Source: Ichthyophthirius multifiliis (lineage: Eukaryota > Ciliophora > Oligohymenophorea > Hymenostomatida). From it: a stretch of 59,055 nucleotides of DNA. Positions 35,828 through 48,277 of this stretch are shown piece by piece. A program made the position numbers and the translations under genes. The stretch is from positions 1 to 59,055 of the forward strand of contig NW_004086491.1 in NCBI RefSeq assembly GCF_000220395.1, written 5' to 3'. The first letter of the stretch is position 1; every line of letters starts with the position of its first letter. The notes below the pieces were generated by a model, which was not told the origin of the DNA, did no database searches, and saw only the letters and a list, made by a program, of their open reading frames with translations.

Positions 35828-38800
35828 ATGAGTAACCATAAATAATACACATCAAGTAAAAAATTAAATAAAGATAAAATATAACAAATTAACGAATAAA
35901 TAAAAGCCAATAATACAAATTCCAACAATGAAAATAATTCAACAAACCAAGAATAAAATGAAGAAGTAGATGAACAAATATATGATTCATAATCATATTC
36001 TTAAGAAAGCTATTCTTAAGATTTTTCATGTTAAGAAGAATCTTAAAATAATAGTTATTATAATGAAAGTGATGATAATATAGATTAATATTAACAAAGT
36101 CAAAATTAAATAAATCATTTAAGTTAATTTAATTGTTCTAGAAAAATTATGTAAGCCACATCCGAATATTTTCCAGCAAATAAAAACATATAAATTTAAG
36201 CAAAACTTCCTTTAGGAATTTCCATTTCTCCATTTTCAAAACCAGATGTAAATATAAATAAAATTATATATTAAACAAAAAAATATATAAAAGTGTCATA
36301 CAATAAGTTTTAGCTAAAATGAAGAATTAAAAAATTTTGTAAACTATAAAGAAATCGAAGATGTGGAAAGATGCCAATAATGTAAATTAATAATTAACCC
36401 TTTATGTCAAATTTCCGTAAAATCTTAATAATGGTAATGTAATGTGTGTTTTTCATAATAAAAATTGCCCAAAATATATAATAAATAACTAGAAAAAATA
36501 TTTAAAGTTCGTAAAGAGTTAAATTATGGTTCTTATGATATTATTTTACCTTCTAAATATAAAGTTTAATATGAGACAGATCTTGTTTTTTGGTTTATGA
36601 TTGATATTAGTAAATTTTCAACTTAAAATGATTTTTTGAAATTTACATGTTAGAGTATTAAAAATGCACTTTTAGGAAATTATATTTAAAGTTTTAAATA
36701 GAAAATTTTAGTAGGATTTATTGGGTATAATAATGAACTGCATTTTTTTAATTTAAATAAAAGAATTAAATAACCTTAAATATATGTGGTTAAAGATATA
36801 GAATTAGATATTGAAAATAAATAAAAAGAAGATTTAAATAAAAAAGATAATATTTAATAAAATCATAATGGTAGATTTATGTCCAGTATTTTTCGGTAAA
36901 AATAAGAAAAAGATACAAATATTATTTAGGAATAAAAATAATTATAATACCCTGATTTTGAGTTGCCTTTTCCAGATGATATTTTAGTAAATTTAGAAGA
37001 ATGTGAAAATAATATTTTAATACTTTTAGATTAAATGGAAAATATGTATAATGTAAAAGAAGGAGATTACTAATAAGACGAAAAAATAAATAGTGCTTTT
37101 TTTAAAGCTTTTGATATTAGTCTTTAATAGATTTGTATGATGGGAGGTAGATTGTTTATTTTTCATTCAAATCCAAAAGTTTAAATAGTTGAAAATAGGA
37201 ATTATTTTTTTAATTTAATTAAGAATAAATTTGATAATCTGTTTATTAATTTAAATATATTTTATTAGGAAAACTCATTTTAGGGCTTGTAAGAATTATT
37301 GTTTGGAAAATTGGTTAAGGAAACTAATGGGACATTAAAATGCTTTAATAGTGTAAATATTTAGAATTAATAATAATTTAATAATGTGGTGTAGAATTGT
37401 ATTTCTAAATAATTTGCTTGGGAAGGAGTTTTAAGAATTAGGACTTCTTAAGATTGGTAACTTATAAACGTTTTGGGAAATTTAAAATCAAGAAATAATT
37501 AGAAAGACTTCTATACATTTTTAGGAGATGAGTAAAATATATATATATATATATATATTTATTTGTATATATTATTCTATTTTTAATATTAAATAAAGAA
37601 ATACAAATTTAATTTTAGAATATTAATGTTAATATATGGATTTTAGATTAGATTACTTTTTTATTTAAGTAATTTCTTTTATTTTATTAATAATTTTTTT
37701 ATTTAATTAAAGACTACGGTACTTTTTACAAATTAAAATTAATAAAGAATATTACGAGTTCATAATTATTCAATACCTTTAACTAAATAAGTTAATTTAA
37801 TTCATTAAATGTTAAATTACTAAATATTATTTTCTTATTATATTAAATTACATTTTTCTTAAGTAAATTTAAAATTTAAAATAATATTTATTTTTTTAAA
37901 AAATAAAAAAGATTTTTTTTATTTAAACAGAAAATGCTTTAATAGAATAAAATCTTATTCAATCTTTAAGAAATTATATATTTTAATCTATAAAAAGCAA
38001 TGACGTAAATAAAATAAATAAAAAATTATTAATTTTAATTTTTCAGAATAATATAATATAACCTATATCAGATTTTATGTTAAGTATACTTGGATTTTTA
38101 AAGAAAAAATATCTATTTAATTGTAATTTTTCTAATAATATTTTAAATTTTATTCTAATAATTAAAAATTAGATAAATATAATAATTTAATTGATTAAAA
38201 ATAAAATAAATATATTAAATTTTTAAAAATGAATCCTTGTGAACTTTTTAGAAAATTTAACCCTTTAATTTTTGATGTTTATGATATTTTAAATGGTTAG
38301 TTTTATGATGAAAATGGAAACTATGTTTAACCATAAAAACTTGAATTAAATTACAATTCTATATACAACAAATAAATGATTTTAATAGATTAAGGATCTT
38401 AATTTATCCTTTTTATAAATCATAAGTACTTTTTTTAAAAAAATAAACTTGTTTTTATTTTTTTTTAAAAGTTTAATAAAAGACTAGTTAATATAAGAAT
38501 GTTTTTAAATTGATTCTTTAGAATTATTAAAATAATAAATTTAAGTAAAAAAATAAAAAATAAAATATTTATAAATAAATTAGAATAATTAAGATAAAAA
38601 AAAATTTTAAAAAATGAAAAAATATAAATACTAATGAATTCTTTAACTTTGTAATTATTTATTTTACATAAAAATATAAAATTTATTAAAAATAGTATAA
38701 AATCTGAATAATTCTAAAAACTAGATATAGTTATTTCAGAATAAAATAATCCAAAAGAATATAAGTAATATATATAAATCTAAATATATTTTTATAAAAA

Positions 38801-38972
38801 ATTAAATTTTTATAAAGAATATACTATTAATTAATCGAAGATTGTTATAATTATTATAATGGATTCAATAAAAGTCTAAAAGAATTTGTTTAATATATAC
38901 TTAATTATAAATGATATTTTAGAGAAAATAAATATTTTTTTTTGTATCTAATTTGTATAAATGAATATATTA
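35828..38972 (+). CDS. SEC24: COPII coat cargo-receptor protein Sec24
   Basis: ATG 35828 (MSNHKQYTSSKKLNKDK). Sec24, with Sec23, forms the inner COPII coat on ER exit sites and binds cargo. Domains in order: disordered Gln/Ser/Asn-rich N-terminus; zinc finger (RCQQCKLIINPLC, then WQCNVC); trunk domain (YETDLVFWFMIDISKF; LVGFIGYNNELHFF; ICMMGGRLFIFHSNP); beta-sandwich (AWEGVLRIRTSQDWQLINVL; TTVLFTNQNQQRILRVHNYS); helical domain (QPISDFMLSILGFLKKKYLF); gelsolin-like domain (PLIFDVYDILNG; QMILIDQGSQFILFINH). At least six A+T introns split it, the clearest at 36248-36293 (46 nt). The 3' end is the least certain part; I place the stop near 38972. The order of trunk, sandwich and gelsolin parts makes the family unambiguous. 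Sec24 rather than Sec23 is preferred because of the long N-terminus. Confidence 0.88.
36248..36293 (+). other. Intron in the Sec24 gene
   Basis: 46 nt, GTAAATATAAAT...TATAAAAG. It joins SPFSKPD in phase 0 to CHTISFSQNEEL, just upstream of the zinc finger. Confidence 0.8.
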
Positions 38973-40198
38973 TGATATATATTTTAAATTTTATGTTTAT
39001 TAAAAATTTAATTAAACTTATATTAAAATATAAATAGTTATTAAAATATATTTTATTGATATATTATTTTCCTTTATATATAAATTACTTATTTTTATAA
39101 TAAAATATAATTACTATAAATTAAGTTACTTAGTTAATATTTTTAAAGTTCTTACAAAACATATATCTTTACTAAAATTAAAGAAGCATAAATAAAAATT
39201 ATATTTAAAAAAAATGTAAGAAAGATATAAATATTTAAGGATTATTTTATGTTTAATCAATAAAGGAGTTAATAAGTAATTATAAAAACAAAAAAGCAAT
39301 ATTCAAAAAAAAAAAAAAAAATTACAAAGTTTTAATTAAAGTGATTTAATAATTTTTATTTAAAATGAATAAAAATAAATTTTTTGTTAATTATTAATAT
39401 ATTTTATTTTAATTAATTTTATTTACTTTTTTTAATAATTATTTATTTAACTAAAAATAAAATATAGGTAAAAATAATAATTAAATATACATTTACTTGT
39501 ATCTTTATTTAAAAATCAATTAAAATAATAAATAAGACTTTATTTATATAACTTTTTATAATTTTATTTTTCTGTATTTATTTTTTAAAAAGCTAATAAT
39601 GCATTATTTATTTTTTTTCGCATTTTTTTTCGATAGATAGTGTTTTAAAAAAATAATTATAGAAAAAAAAAAAAATAATTGTATATTTTATTTATTTTAT
39701 TATTTTATATTATTTTATTGTAAGCATTTATTTTTAATAAAATATTAGATAATTTTCATAATTTAAATAAATAATTAATAGAGAATAAATACTAATATTG
39801 TATCATTTATATTTTTTATTTTATTATTAAATATAATAGTTTTTTTTTATTATTTTACTACAATTATAATATTTTTAAGAATTAAATAGAAAAATCAATA
39901 TTTTAAATTTTATTTTTTGTTTAGTAAAAATATAAACGTTAAATTTATTAAAAAAAATAAAATATATATATCTATAGTATTTAAATTTTTTATTTATTTT
40001 TATAATTAAATATAATATAAAAAATCAAAATTAAAGAAATATAAAAAATATAACTTTAAGGACAAAAAGAATGAAATAATAATACTAAAAAATATTATTA
40101 ATTAAATTAAAATAAAAATCATATTTAATTTAAAAAATAAAAAAATTAAAAAAATTAAAAAAAATTAAATATAAAAAATTAAAAATTAAAAAAAAAAA
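38973..40198. other. Intergenic DNA with a weak frame at 39214
   Basis: A+T-rich spacer. ATG 39214 opens a TGA-free frame (MQERYKYLRIILCLINKGVN) that quickly turns into Lys/Gln and hydrophobic low complexity. Its start resembles a protein, but nothing supports expression, and chance alone can give such frames because TGA is rare in this DNA. It could be a gene relic. Confidence 0.5.
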
Positions 40199-40242
40199 AT
40201 GCTAAACAAAAGAAATATAAAACATCGTAGATGTAATTTAAA

Positions 40243-40290
<48 letters not shown>

Positions 40291-40720
40291 TTATAAAAAA
40301 ATATAATATTAGCTTTAAATTTAGTTGGGAATATATAATTATCAAAAGGAATGTATTTGTCATTAATGAAAAGAAAACTATAATAATAATAATAGGAAAA
40401 AATGCAATAATAAAAATATGGAAGAAAACCAGCATATATATATAATTAAATAAAAAGAAATAAGTTTTCAAAAAAAAGTATTGTTTGTGGTTCCTAATAA
40501 AAAAATATATTCATTTGATTGTTATAGAGATAAAGATTTAATTAGATAAAATTAATACCAAAAAATAATAAACCTAGAATAAGATGATGATATGGATACA
40601 GATTGTGAATAAATAGAATAATCAACTTACAATGTATTTAAGTCTTTATGTTTGGCATTATATTAAGAAAAAATGATCAAATATGAAAATTAATATTAAT
40701 AATAAATGAAAAGTTTATGA
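40199..40720 (+). CDS. Small Gln-rich protein, unrecognised
   Basis: ATG 40199 starts a short exon (MLNKRNIKHRR). A (TA)n-rich intron follows (GTAATTTAAAA...AATATTAG, about 40231-40309). The second exon reads LNLVGNIQLSKGMYLSLMKR, QQQQQEKMQQQKYGRKPAYI and KFSKKSIVCGSQ. After an A7 run (40499-40505) the adjacent frame continues IYSFDCYRDKDLIRQNQYQK, then an acidic segment (LEQDDDMDTDCEQIEQ) to TGA 40718-40720. The frame change at the A-run is probably an assembly error. About 150 residues; no domain or membrane segment recognised. The strong charge pattern and clean splice support a real gene. Confidence 0.5.
40246..40288. repeat. (TA)n microsatellite in the small Gln-rich gene's intron
   Basis: A TA array of about 42 bp that fills most of the first intron of the gene starting at 40199. 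Confidence 0.8.
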
Positions 40721-40892
40721 AATATTAAAAAAAATAAAAATATTAATTTGGTAATAAAAATTTAAACAAAAAATTATAATTTTTTTTTGAATAAAAAATA
40801 ATTTTTATTGTTTGAATTATTATAAATAAAGATAAAAAATAATTATTTTTATTATGAATAAAAAAAAAAAAAATTGAATAAATAAATATACA

Positions 40893-42969
40893 TCACTTCA
40901 ATAAATTCAATAATTTTTAAACATTTTATTTACTTATTTTTGAATTATTTAAAAATTAATACCATTATTCTTATGTTAATGATTTTTAATATTCACTAAC
41001 TAAAACTTTAAACATATCTAATATTTTTTAACTAAGATTTTCTTAATTAACAAAGCAATCAACAATATATTCCATAAAAGTAATTATTTTTTCAGGTCTT
41101 TTAAATGCCATTTATAAGAGTCCTCTTTATATATAAAGTTATATATATACTTAATAATAAATATATATTTAAATCAATATATATTTATTATTATATATAA
41201 TTTTATTTTATATAAGAAATACTCAAACGCTCTTTCTTTTAATTAGTCATCTGTATTACATTATCTCATAGAAAGACAAAATTTATAAATAAATTAATCT
41301 AAATATAAACTTACATTTTCAATATCAAATAAAGCAATTGAACCTAAAGATTTAACAAAATTTCTTGCAACTACTTTATTTAGCTTTTTTTATTGTTATT
41401 TTGTTTAAAAATATATTTAGTATAATATTAATTTTTTACTTTATTTTTCATATTTAAAGCTTCTACTATTTTCATACAAATAACATTTACATATTATTAC
41501 ATTAAATCTTAATAATTCATACAAAATTCATTTAGACACATAATTGCGTTATTACATGTGGCTAAATAGCTGTTTCCTAAATCGATTTCATCTGGTAAAA
41601 GTTTTACATTTTAAATTATATATTAGTAATATTATATTAAGTTTTCTCTTATTAAATTAGGGCTATTTTTAGCTATTTCAGCTAATAAGCTGAATATATA
41701 AGATCTTATTTCAAAATCATCTGCCTTTTTTAATATTTTATTTTAAAAAATAATAATAATAATCGTTTAATAAAGGAGATATATTTGTTTACATTAATAG
41801 TTAGATTAATAACATTAATAATTTAATTTAAATTTTAAAATTAAAGTATATTATTTTTACTAATATATACAATACTACATAATAAATCAATAGCCGTCAA
41901 AAATACTTATTTATGTTTTAAAATGTAATTTTTTGAGTTATTATTTTATTGCTACTATTACAATACTAGACTATAATTATTTAATATTTACATACAAATA
42001 GGATATATAGTAACACAGTATTTCAAAAAAAATACATCTTTTTCATCCCCAATTTAAATAATTTAAGAAAAGCATTCAATTATTGGCCTTATTTTGATAT
42101 TATTAGTACCCATTTAATGACATTTTATAATTAATTCAGGTATAATAATATCTAAAATTTACTCATTTTTCATTTCTTTTTACATACTATCCGCTAAAGT
42201 ACTAATAGCCATCAAAAGCATATTCAAACTATCATTATTATAGACTTTTAAAGCGGCCTTTATGACTTATATAAAATCCAATAAATAAGGCTTTAATATA
42301 TGGGCTCCTTATTCTACAAATTCCTTTAAACAATGACATGCACATTCTTATAAATAAGACTGATTTTGGTTTATTCCATGAAATATTTATTGTAAATAAA
42401 GTCTTATTATTTCTTGTTAATTTGATTAGTTATCAACTAAGAAATAAGTGTATTAGGATATTGTCCATAATATAGAACTTTGTAATAAATAATGAGTGTT
42501 TGGAGTTGTATATGTTTATAATAAATTATTTATTAAAACATTCAAACTGTTTTCTATTATTTCTTTTTATCCTTAGGCGATTTAGCCTAGGCATATTATA
42601 CCTAATTCTCTATATGTATATTTATATATATGTATTTATTTTTAGTTTACTATATTTTCCAATCTTGTTTTGTAAATGTTTCCTCTAGAAAAGGCTTTAA
42701 AATTTAAAAAACCTCATTTTGGAAATAATTTGAAAGCTTTTCAATGTTTCTTCCACATATTTTTCTTAGTGTGTATTCGCCTTCTCCTCCAAAATCATCA
42801 CTTTAAGTTTGATTAAAGTCTAATTAATCTTCTTCGTTTTCTTCATTCTCTTCATTTTCCTCGTTTTAATTAATTTCTTCTGGTTTGCTTCCGTCGTTAT
42901 TATTTGGTAGAATATTTGCTAAATCATCGTTTGTATAAATAAGTCCTTTTAAAAGATTGATAAGTAAAC

Positions 42970-43012
<43 letters not shown>

Positions 43013-44037
43013 ATATATAATATATATATATATATATAATATTTTTATATATATAGTTATATATTTTTACTCTTTTAAATACACTTTTAAAATACTCATT
43101 CTTTTTTCATATTCATTTTTATCAGAATCCTCAAAAAATAAATATTCTTGTAAAAAATTACAAGCGCTTTTTTAAACTTCCACATCTTTATCTTAAATGC
43201 CCTAAATAATACATTTAATTGTATTATGTACATTTTTTAAAACCACATCTTTTTTAATTTCTACTAAATAAGTAATTCCTTAAAAACATCTTTGTCTAAC
43301 TTTCGGATCTTAATTAGTGCTTCCTCCCTATATTAAAGTTTGTAAATAATTATCTATATTTTCAGAAAGGGCGGAAGGCATCAAATATATACATTAATTT
43401 AGTGCATTTATACTGATTTCTTATATTTATGAAGGAAAATCATTTTAAGTAAACCTAAACATTTATAAAATTAAATTATTTATATGAAATTCGCTATTTA
43501 GATTTTCACTGTTTATGCGTAAATCTTCGAATATCTTATAAATGCATTATAGTGTATTTTTTATTATTTAATTATCGGCTTAGTTTAAGTTTTAAACTAG
43601 GAAATTTATCTAATCAGAAGCTTTTTAAAAGCCTATTTTTATTACTATTAAAGTCATTAAATTACCTACTGCATTCCTTATAGGATATTAATGATCGTTA
43701 AATGTTTCAAATATTACTTATTGTATATATTTTAATGTGTTTTCGGGTAAAATGTCAAAGTTTCTTTCAATTAGTGATTTTAAAATTACGGCTTTTATTT
43801 TGTTTGTTTTGTTTGTTAGTTTGTTGTTTTTATTTTTTTACCTGCCATATGTCTGATGTGAAAATCTATTTCTGATTTAATTGATAGTATATATGATAAG
43901 TAATTATAGAATTCGGTTTTTTATGAATATTCTTGGATTTGTTTATATACTTATTTTTGCTTTTCGTTATCAGGGAGTTTAGATTACTCTAGTAATTATA
44001 TTATTTAAATTAATATTTGTTAATTTGCTTAAAACAT
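40893..44037 (-). CDS. TNPO1: Transportin (karyopherin beta-2), nuclear import receptor
   Basis: ATG 44035-44037 (MFQANQQILIQIIQLLEQSK), TGA 40893-40895. Transportin carries PY-NLS cargo, including mRNA-binding proteins, through nuclear pores and releases it on binding Ran-GTP. The protein is built of HEAT repeats: the Ran-binding N-terminal repeats (FHIRHMAAVILKSLIERNF; YPIRNAVGNLMTL), an acidic loop (EENEENEENEEDQLDFNQ), then EYTLRKICGRNIEKLSNYF, DWKIQELGIICLGQIAQGQK and SILWTISQYTYFLVDN, followed by ECACHCLKEFVEQGAHIL and LLMAISTLADSMQKEM. This order matches transportin rather than other importin-betas. Introns include 43792-43841 (50 nt) and 42610-42650 (41 nt); another near 42966-43072 holds an (AAAT)n run. 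It is convergent with the small Gln-rich gene (172 bp between stops). Family call strong. Confidence 0.9.
42610..42650 (-). other. Intron in the transportin gene
   Basis: 41 nt, GTAAACTAAAA...ACATATAG. It joins QDWKIQ to ELGIICLGQIAQG in frame at a conserved HEAT repeat. Confidence 0.8.
42967..43014. repeat. (AAAT)n tetranucleotide repeat in a transportin intron
   Basis: About twelve copies of a TAAA/AAAT unit, followed by TA-rich sequence, in the intron just before the acidic-loop exon of transportin (minus strand). Confidence 0.85.
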
Positions 44038-44418
44038 ATATTATTTAGGGATTTTTTTATTTTATTTTTTATAATTATTATTTTTGTTTTGTTTTTTATT
44101 TTAATTTTTTTTTGAATACTTTTTTTTTTAGTAAATATAAAATGATTTAGTTATTAAATTTATACTCTTTTTAATATAATAAAATATATATAGAGAAAAT
44201 TATAATGTTTTCCTGGTTTTTTTTTTTGATGTTAACTGAAAACTAAAATATACTTGTTTTTATTATAATATAAATAATTATAGATTAATAATTTTATATA
44301 TATATTTTAGTAATAAAATAGTATATTTATAATAAGTATGCATTTATATATTTGTAATTTAAATATAAATAATAATTATGATTTTTTATTAGAATTTATT
44401 ATTTATTTATTATGTTTA

Positions 44419-44492
<74 letters not shown>

Positions 44493-45391
44493 TTTATTTT
44501 ATTGTGCTTACCCTTTATTTTTTTTATATTGTATAATACATTTAAAATATTAATTAAATCTTTTATTTTTTAAATTAAATATGAATATAGTTTTTAATTA
44601 AATTAATTAATTTTTTATTTATATAAATTATTATTATAAACTATTAAGTTTGTTCTTTTTTTAAAATAATTACTATATTAATAATTAATTTATTATTAAA
44701 AATAATTAAGGTTTACTATTTATTATATAGTTTTTGTTTATTTTTTTTATTTTATATATAAACATAAATAATTTTATATTGCTATTTTGTTTGTATTGAA
44801 TTTTATATTAGTTATTTTCATTTGGGAGTAATATTTTGTTATATGATTTTTTTTCCTTTTTTTTTATTTTTTTGAACAATTTTTAGTCATTATTTTGTTG
44901 TTAAATTGTAAAGTATAAATTAAACATGAATTAAAATACATATAATTAATGAGGATATAGCATCAAAATAAATATTTTCAGTTATATTTGGTTATAAACT
45001 AAATTGTTTTGATAAAAATATGGAATTCTTTTATTAGTATTATTATAGTTATTTCATTTATTCAGTTATTTATCTGAGAAAGATGAATAATTTGATATTA
45101 AATATTAAAAAATATATATATATAATATTTTTTTTTTTAATTCAAATAAAAATAAATTTATTTAATTTTTTTTTTTTTTGTTAAATAAAAAAATTCAAGT
45201 AAATTTTTAAAAAAAAAAAATAAAAATAATCTTCTATAAATAAAAAAAATAAAATAAAATTAAATAATTTTATAAAATACCAAAAAAAAAAATATTTATT
45301 TTATAATTAATTCCACAAAAAAATATAAAATAAAATACTTTTTTTTTTTTTTTTTTAATAAAAAAATATAAAAATAGATTAAATTTTAAAT
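44038..45391. other. Divergent intergenic region with long (TA)n tract
   Basis: 1.35 kb between the transportin start and the second B-box gene. It holds a roughly 66-bp (TA)n at 44421-44488, poly-T/A tracts and no frame with coding character. It presumably contains both promoters. Confidence 0.75.
44421..44488. repeat. (TA)n microsatellite, longest in the window
   Basis: A pure TA array of about 66-68 bp in the promoter spacer between transportin and the second B-box gene. Confidence 0.9.
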
Positions 45392-46951
45392 ATGTATTGT
45401 TCTAAAGGTGGAATTCATTTAAATTCTTAAATAAAATATATATGTACAGAGCCTTATTGTAAATAAGATCCGATTTTATGTTAAATATGTAAACTAAAAC
45501 AACATATAAACCATAAAATAATGCCTTTATCAGATTTTTTATAATAATTAAACACAAAAATAAAAAAAAAATATAATCAAGAAGATGAAGGAGAAGTAGA
45601 TATAGAAAAAATATGCAAATAGTCTTTTAATAATCTAAAAAGTTATTTATTGAAACAAATAGATTAAATAGAGAAAAATATAAACGAATATTTTGAAAAT
45701 TTAGATTAGAGTTTTAAATTTAATAATATATAAATACAAAATGATATAAATGAGTTAGAAAAAACATAAGATTAATAATAATATATGGAAAAATTACAAA
45801 AAATAATAACAAATTTAGAATTCGAATCTTAGAATATAAAAGGAATAAAAAAACCAGTTTAAAATACTGAAATTTAACAAAAATAGTAATTTTTTTTAGA
45901 TTCTTTGAAAAAAATTTACTTTTCTTTTCGAAATTCTTATAATGAAAGTTTTACAAATATAAATAACTTCGAAAAAATAATTTCTAATTTTAGTTAAGCC
46001 AATATGCCTATAATTAGTAATAATTTTGAATATAATATTTTTTAATCTGTTAATTCTGATTATAATGAAGATGAAAATATAAAAAGGACAGGTAAATCGA
46101 ACTTTTTTAAGGAAAATTAATATAAACTAGATAATAAAGAAAAATAATAATGTCCTATTTATTTATAATAATAATAATTATTCGATTCTTTTTAAAAAAA
46201 GCCAACAAAAATTATGTTTATAGCTTCCCCATTTAAATGTTATACAAATAATAAAGACGGAAATTCTTTTTCGAAAAATTTTTCGGCTTTTAGTAGATAT
46301 TCTAGTACTGGGAAAAACACTACTACATAAAGTGGATATTAAAAATTTAATAATTTTTAATAGGATTATAACGAAATTAATATTTCGACATTTATGAAAA
46401 ATAGTACAGCTTCATATTAACCCAATTTTCATTTTTCAGATTAATTTAAACATGAATTTATACATTTGGAAGGTAAAAATATTGCTATAGGTACTAAAGA
46501 TAATTATTAATCAAGAATGGTTTTATTAGAACCGAGTCTAGAGGTAAAACCTTTGAGAGTTATTTAATTTATTTTAAGAATAAATGAATGCTAAAATTAA
46601 GAATATGGGTAACCTTTAGCTTTAGGTATTTGTCATGGGGGATTGATATAGAAAAATAAATACTAATTTCATGAAGATAATAATAATCATGGGTGTTATT
46701 TATTGTCTAGTAGTGGGATTATTAGAAATCATAGTAATAAGAAATAAGATAGAAAAATTGGTTTTAGGTTTTTCTAAAATGATGTTATTATTTTAACTTT
46801 TAATCCTTTTAGGAAGACTCTTCAGTTTCTTAAATAAAGTTCTGGGGAGTAAGTTTAGATTAATGTGGTAATTGATCCAAATGATAAATTATATCCGTGT
46901 GTAAGAATTAGTTATGCGGCTGATTGTGTAGAATATTTACAGAAATTATGA
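45392..46951 (+). CDS. B-box zinc finger, coiled-coil, SPRY protein
   Basis: An intronless frame, 519 residues, ATG 45392 to TGA 46949-46951. The N-terminal B-box has the expected ligands (MYCSKGGIHLNSQIKYICTE; PYCKQDPILCQICKLKQHIN; H-x2-H). Two coiled-coil stretches follow (NLKSYLLKQIDQIEKNINEY; NDINELEKTQDQQQYMEKLQ), then a Ser/Phe/Asn-rich linker. The last ~150 residues form a SPRY domain (QPLALGICHGGLIQKN; HGCYLLSSSGIIRNHS; FFQNDVIILTFNPFRKTLQF; DKLYPCVRISYAADCVEYL). This is a RING-less TRIM-like layout, common in ciliates. The SPRY domain usually binds a protein partner; no partner can be named. The SPRY call is strong. Confidence 0.82.
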
Positions 46952-48187
46952 GAGAGAAAAAAATAAAAAAATAAAAAAAATAAAAAAAATAAAAAAAACA
47001 AAGTTATTTTTTTTTATTATATATTTTTTATTTATATATATAATAAAATATTGTGGCATTATTTTATTTTTTTATATATTTATAAAATATATATATAATA
47101 ATATTTATCTATATACAAATATATATATAAAAACATATAAATATATATATAAATATATATTTAAATATATTTTTATATTTAATTTTATTTTAATGTATGT
47201 ATTATTTTTAATTTCTATTTTTATAGTTTTCGTAAATCATTTCTTTAAATATATATATTCTTTTTTACTTGTATTTATAATGTTTTATATATAATGTGTA
47301 TTTCTCTCTTTTCATATATTATTTATAACCTTTGATAATAATAATCACAGATTTGTCAGAAAAATTACTATTTTTATATCTATTAGTGTTTAAACTTTGT
47401 ATAAGAAAATATGAAAGATGTTAACTTTTTTAAGATTTCCGAAAAATTTCTTCTATATAGACGGGGCTATTCTCGATTCTTAAAATTGCAAAAAAAGTAT
47501 TTTTATTAATAAAAAATTTGTTATGGACTAATTTATTAAATATTAAAAGAATATATAAAACACTAGTTTGAATGTTCTAATTCTTCTATTAAATATTATA
47601 ATTTTTAATTTTCATTATTTAAAAATATTATTTTATAATTATTATGGATTTAGTACTTTTTAATACTTTATATAGAGAAGATTCTCTTAAAACAAATTTG
47701 TACTAAATATTTTGTTTTAATTATACATATAAAAAAAATAAAAGTATGTTATATATATAAGTATTATTATTAAAAAATTGATTTTAAGTAAATGTATTAA
47801 TTTATATATTTTAAATTTCATTTTGCCAAGAAGATTTTGATGGGCTGTTTTAAGATATAAAGAAGATAAAAAATAATTTTATTTATTAAACAAAATTAAA
47901 TAATTTTATTTAATATTAAATTAAATTATTAATATTTTTAATAAGAAAATATATAATAATAAAATAATATTTTTTATATAATATAAAATAGTAATAATTA
48001 ATTGTAAATAAAAATAATAAATATTAATAAATATTAAAATAATACTTAAATTTATATATTTGAAATTTATTGATATTTATATATTTTTTTTTAAAATAAA
48101 TAAAATGATAAAAGTTTTTAAATTGTATTAAAAATTAAAAATATAAAGACAAAAAAAATTAAAATAAATAATATAATAAATAAATAT

Positions 48188-48224
<37 letters not shown>

Positions 48225-48277
48225 AATTTTATATTTATTTTTTACTATATATTTATATATTTTATATTTTAATATTT
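46952..48277. other. Intergenic region with an uncertain minus-strand frame
   Basis: Mostly A+T spacer with (TA)n runs at about 48182-48225. Its middle (47340-47830) carries a TGA-poor stretch described separately. No RNA gene is seen. Confidence 0.65.
47340..47829 (-). CDS. Doubtful small gene
   Basis: On the minus strand, ATG near 47827-47829 opens MKFKIYKLIHLLKINF, followed by NLFQENLLYIKYQKVLNP. After a T/A run the neighbouring frame continues NNENQKLQYLIEELEHSN and NREQPRLYRRNFSEILKKLT to a TGA near 47345. The Leu-zipper-like segment and balanced composition look protein-like. However, the opposite strand is also TGA-free from 47410, so chance cannot be excluded. No family is recognised. 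Confidence 0.3.

Noticed and set aside
44338-44553. Short frame through the 44.4 kb (TA)n array
   Set aside because: About half of it is Tyr-Ile from the repeat; there is no homologous-looking part.
47410-48072. Long TGA-free plus-strand frame starting MKDVNFFKISEKFLL
   Set aside because: The latter part is A+T low complexity and the minus strand reads better; TGA is rare enough here for such a frame to arise by chance.
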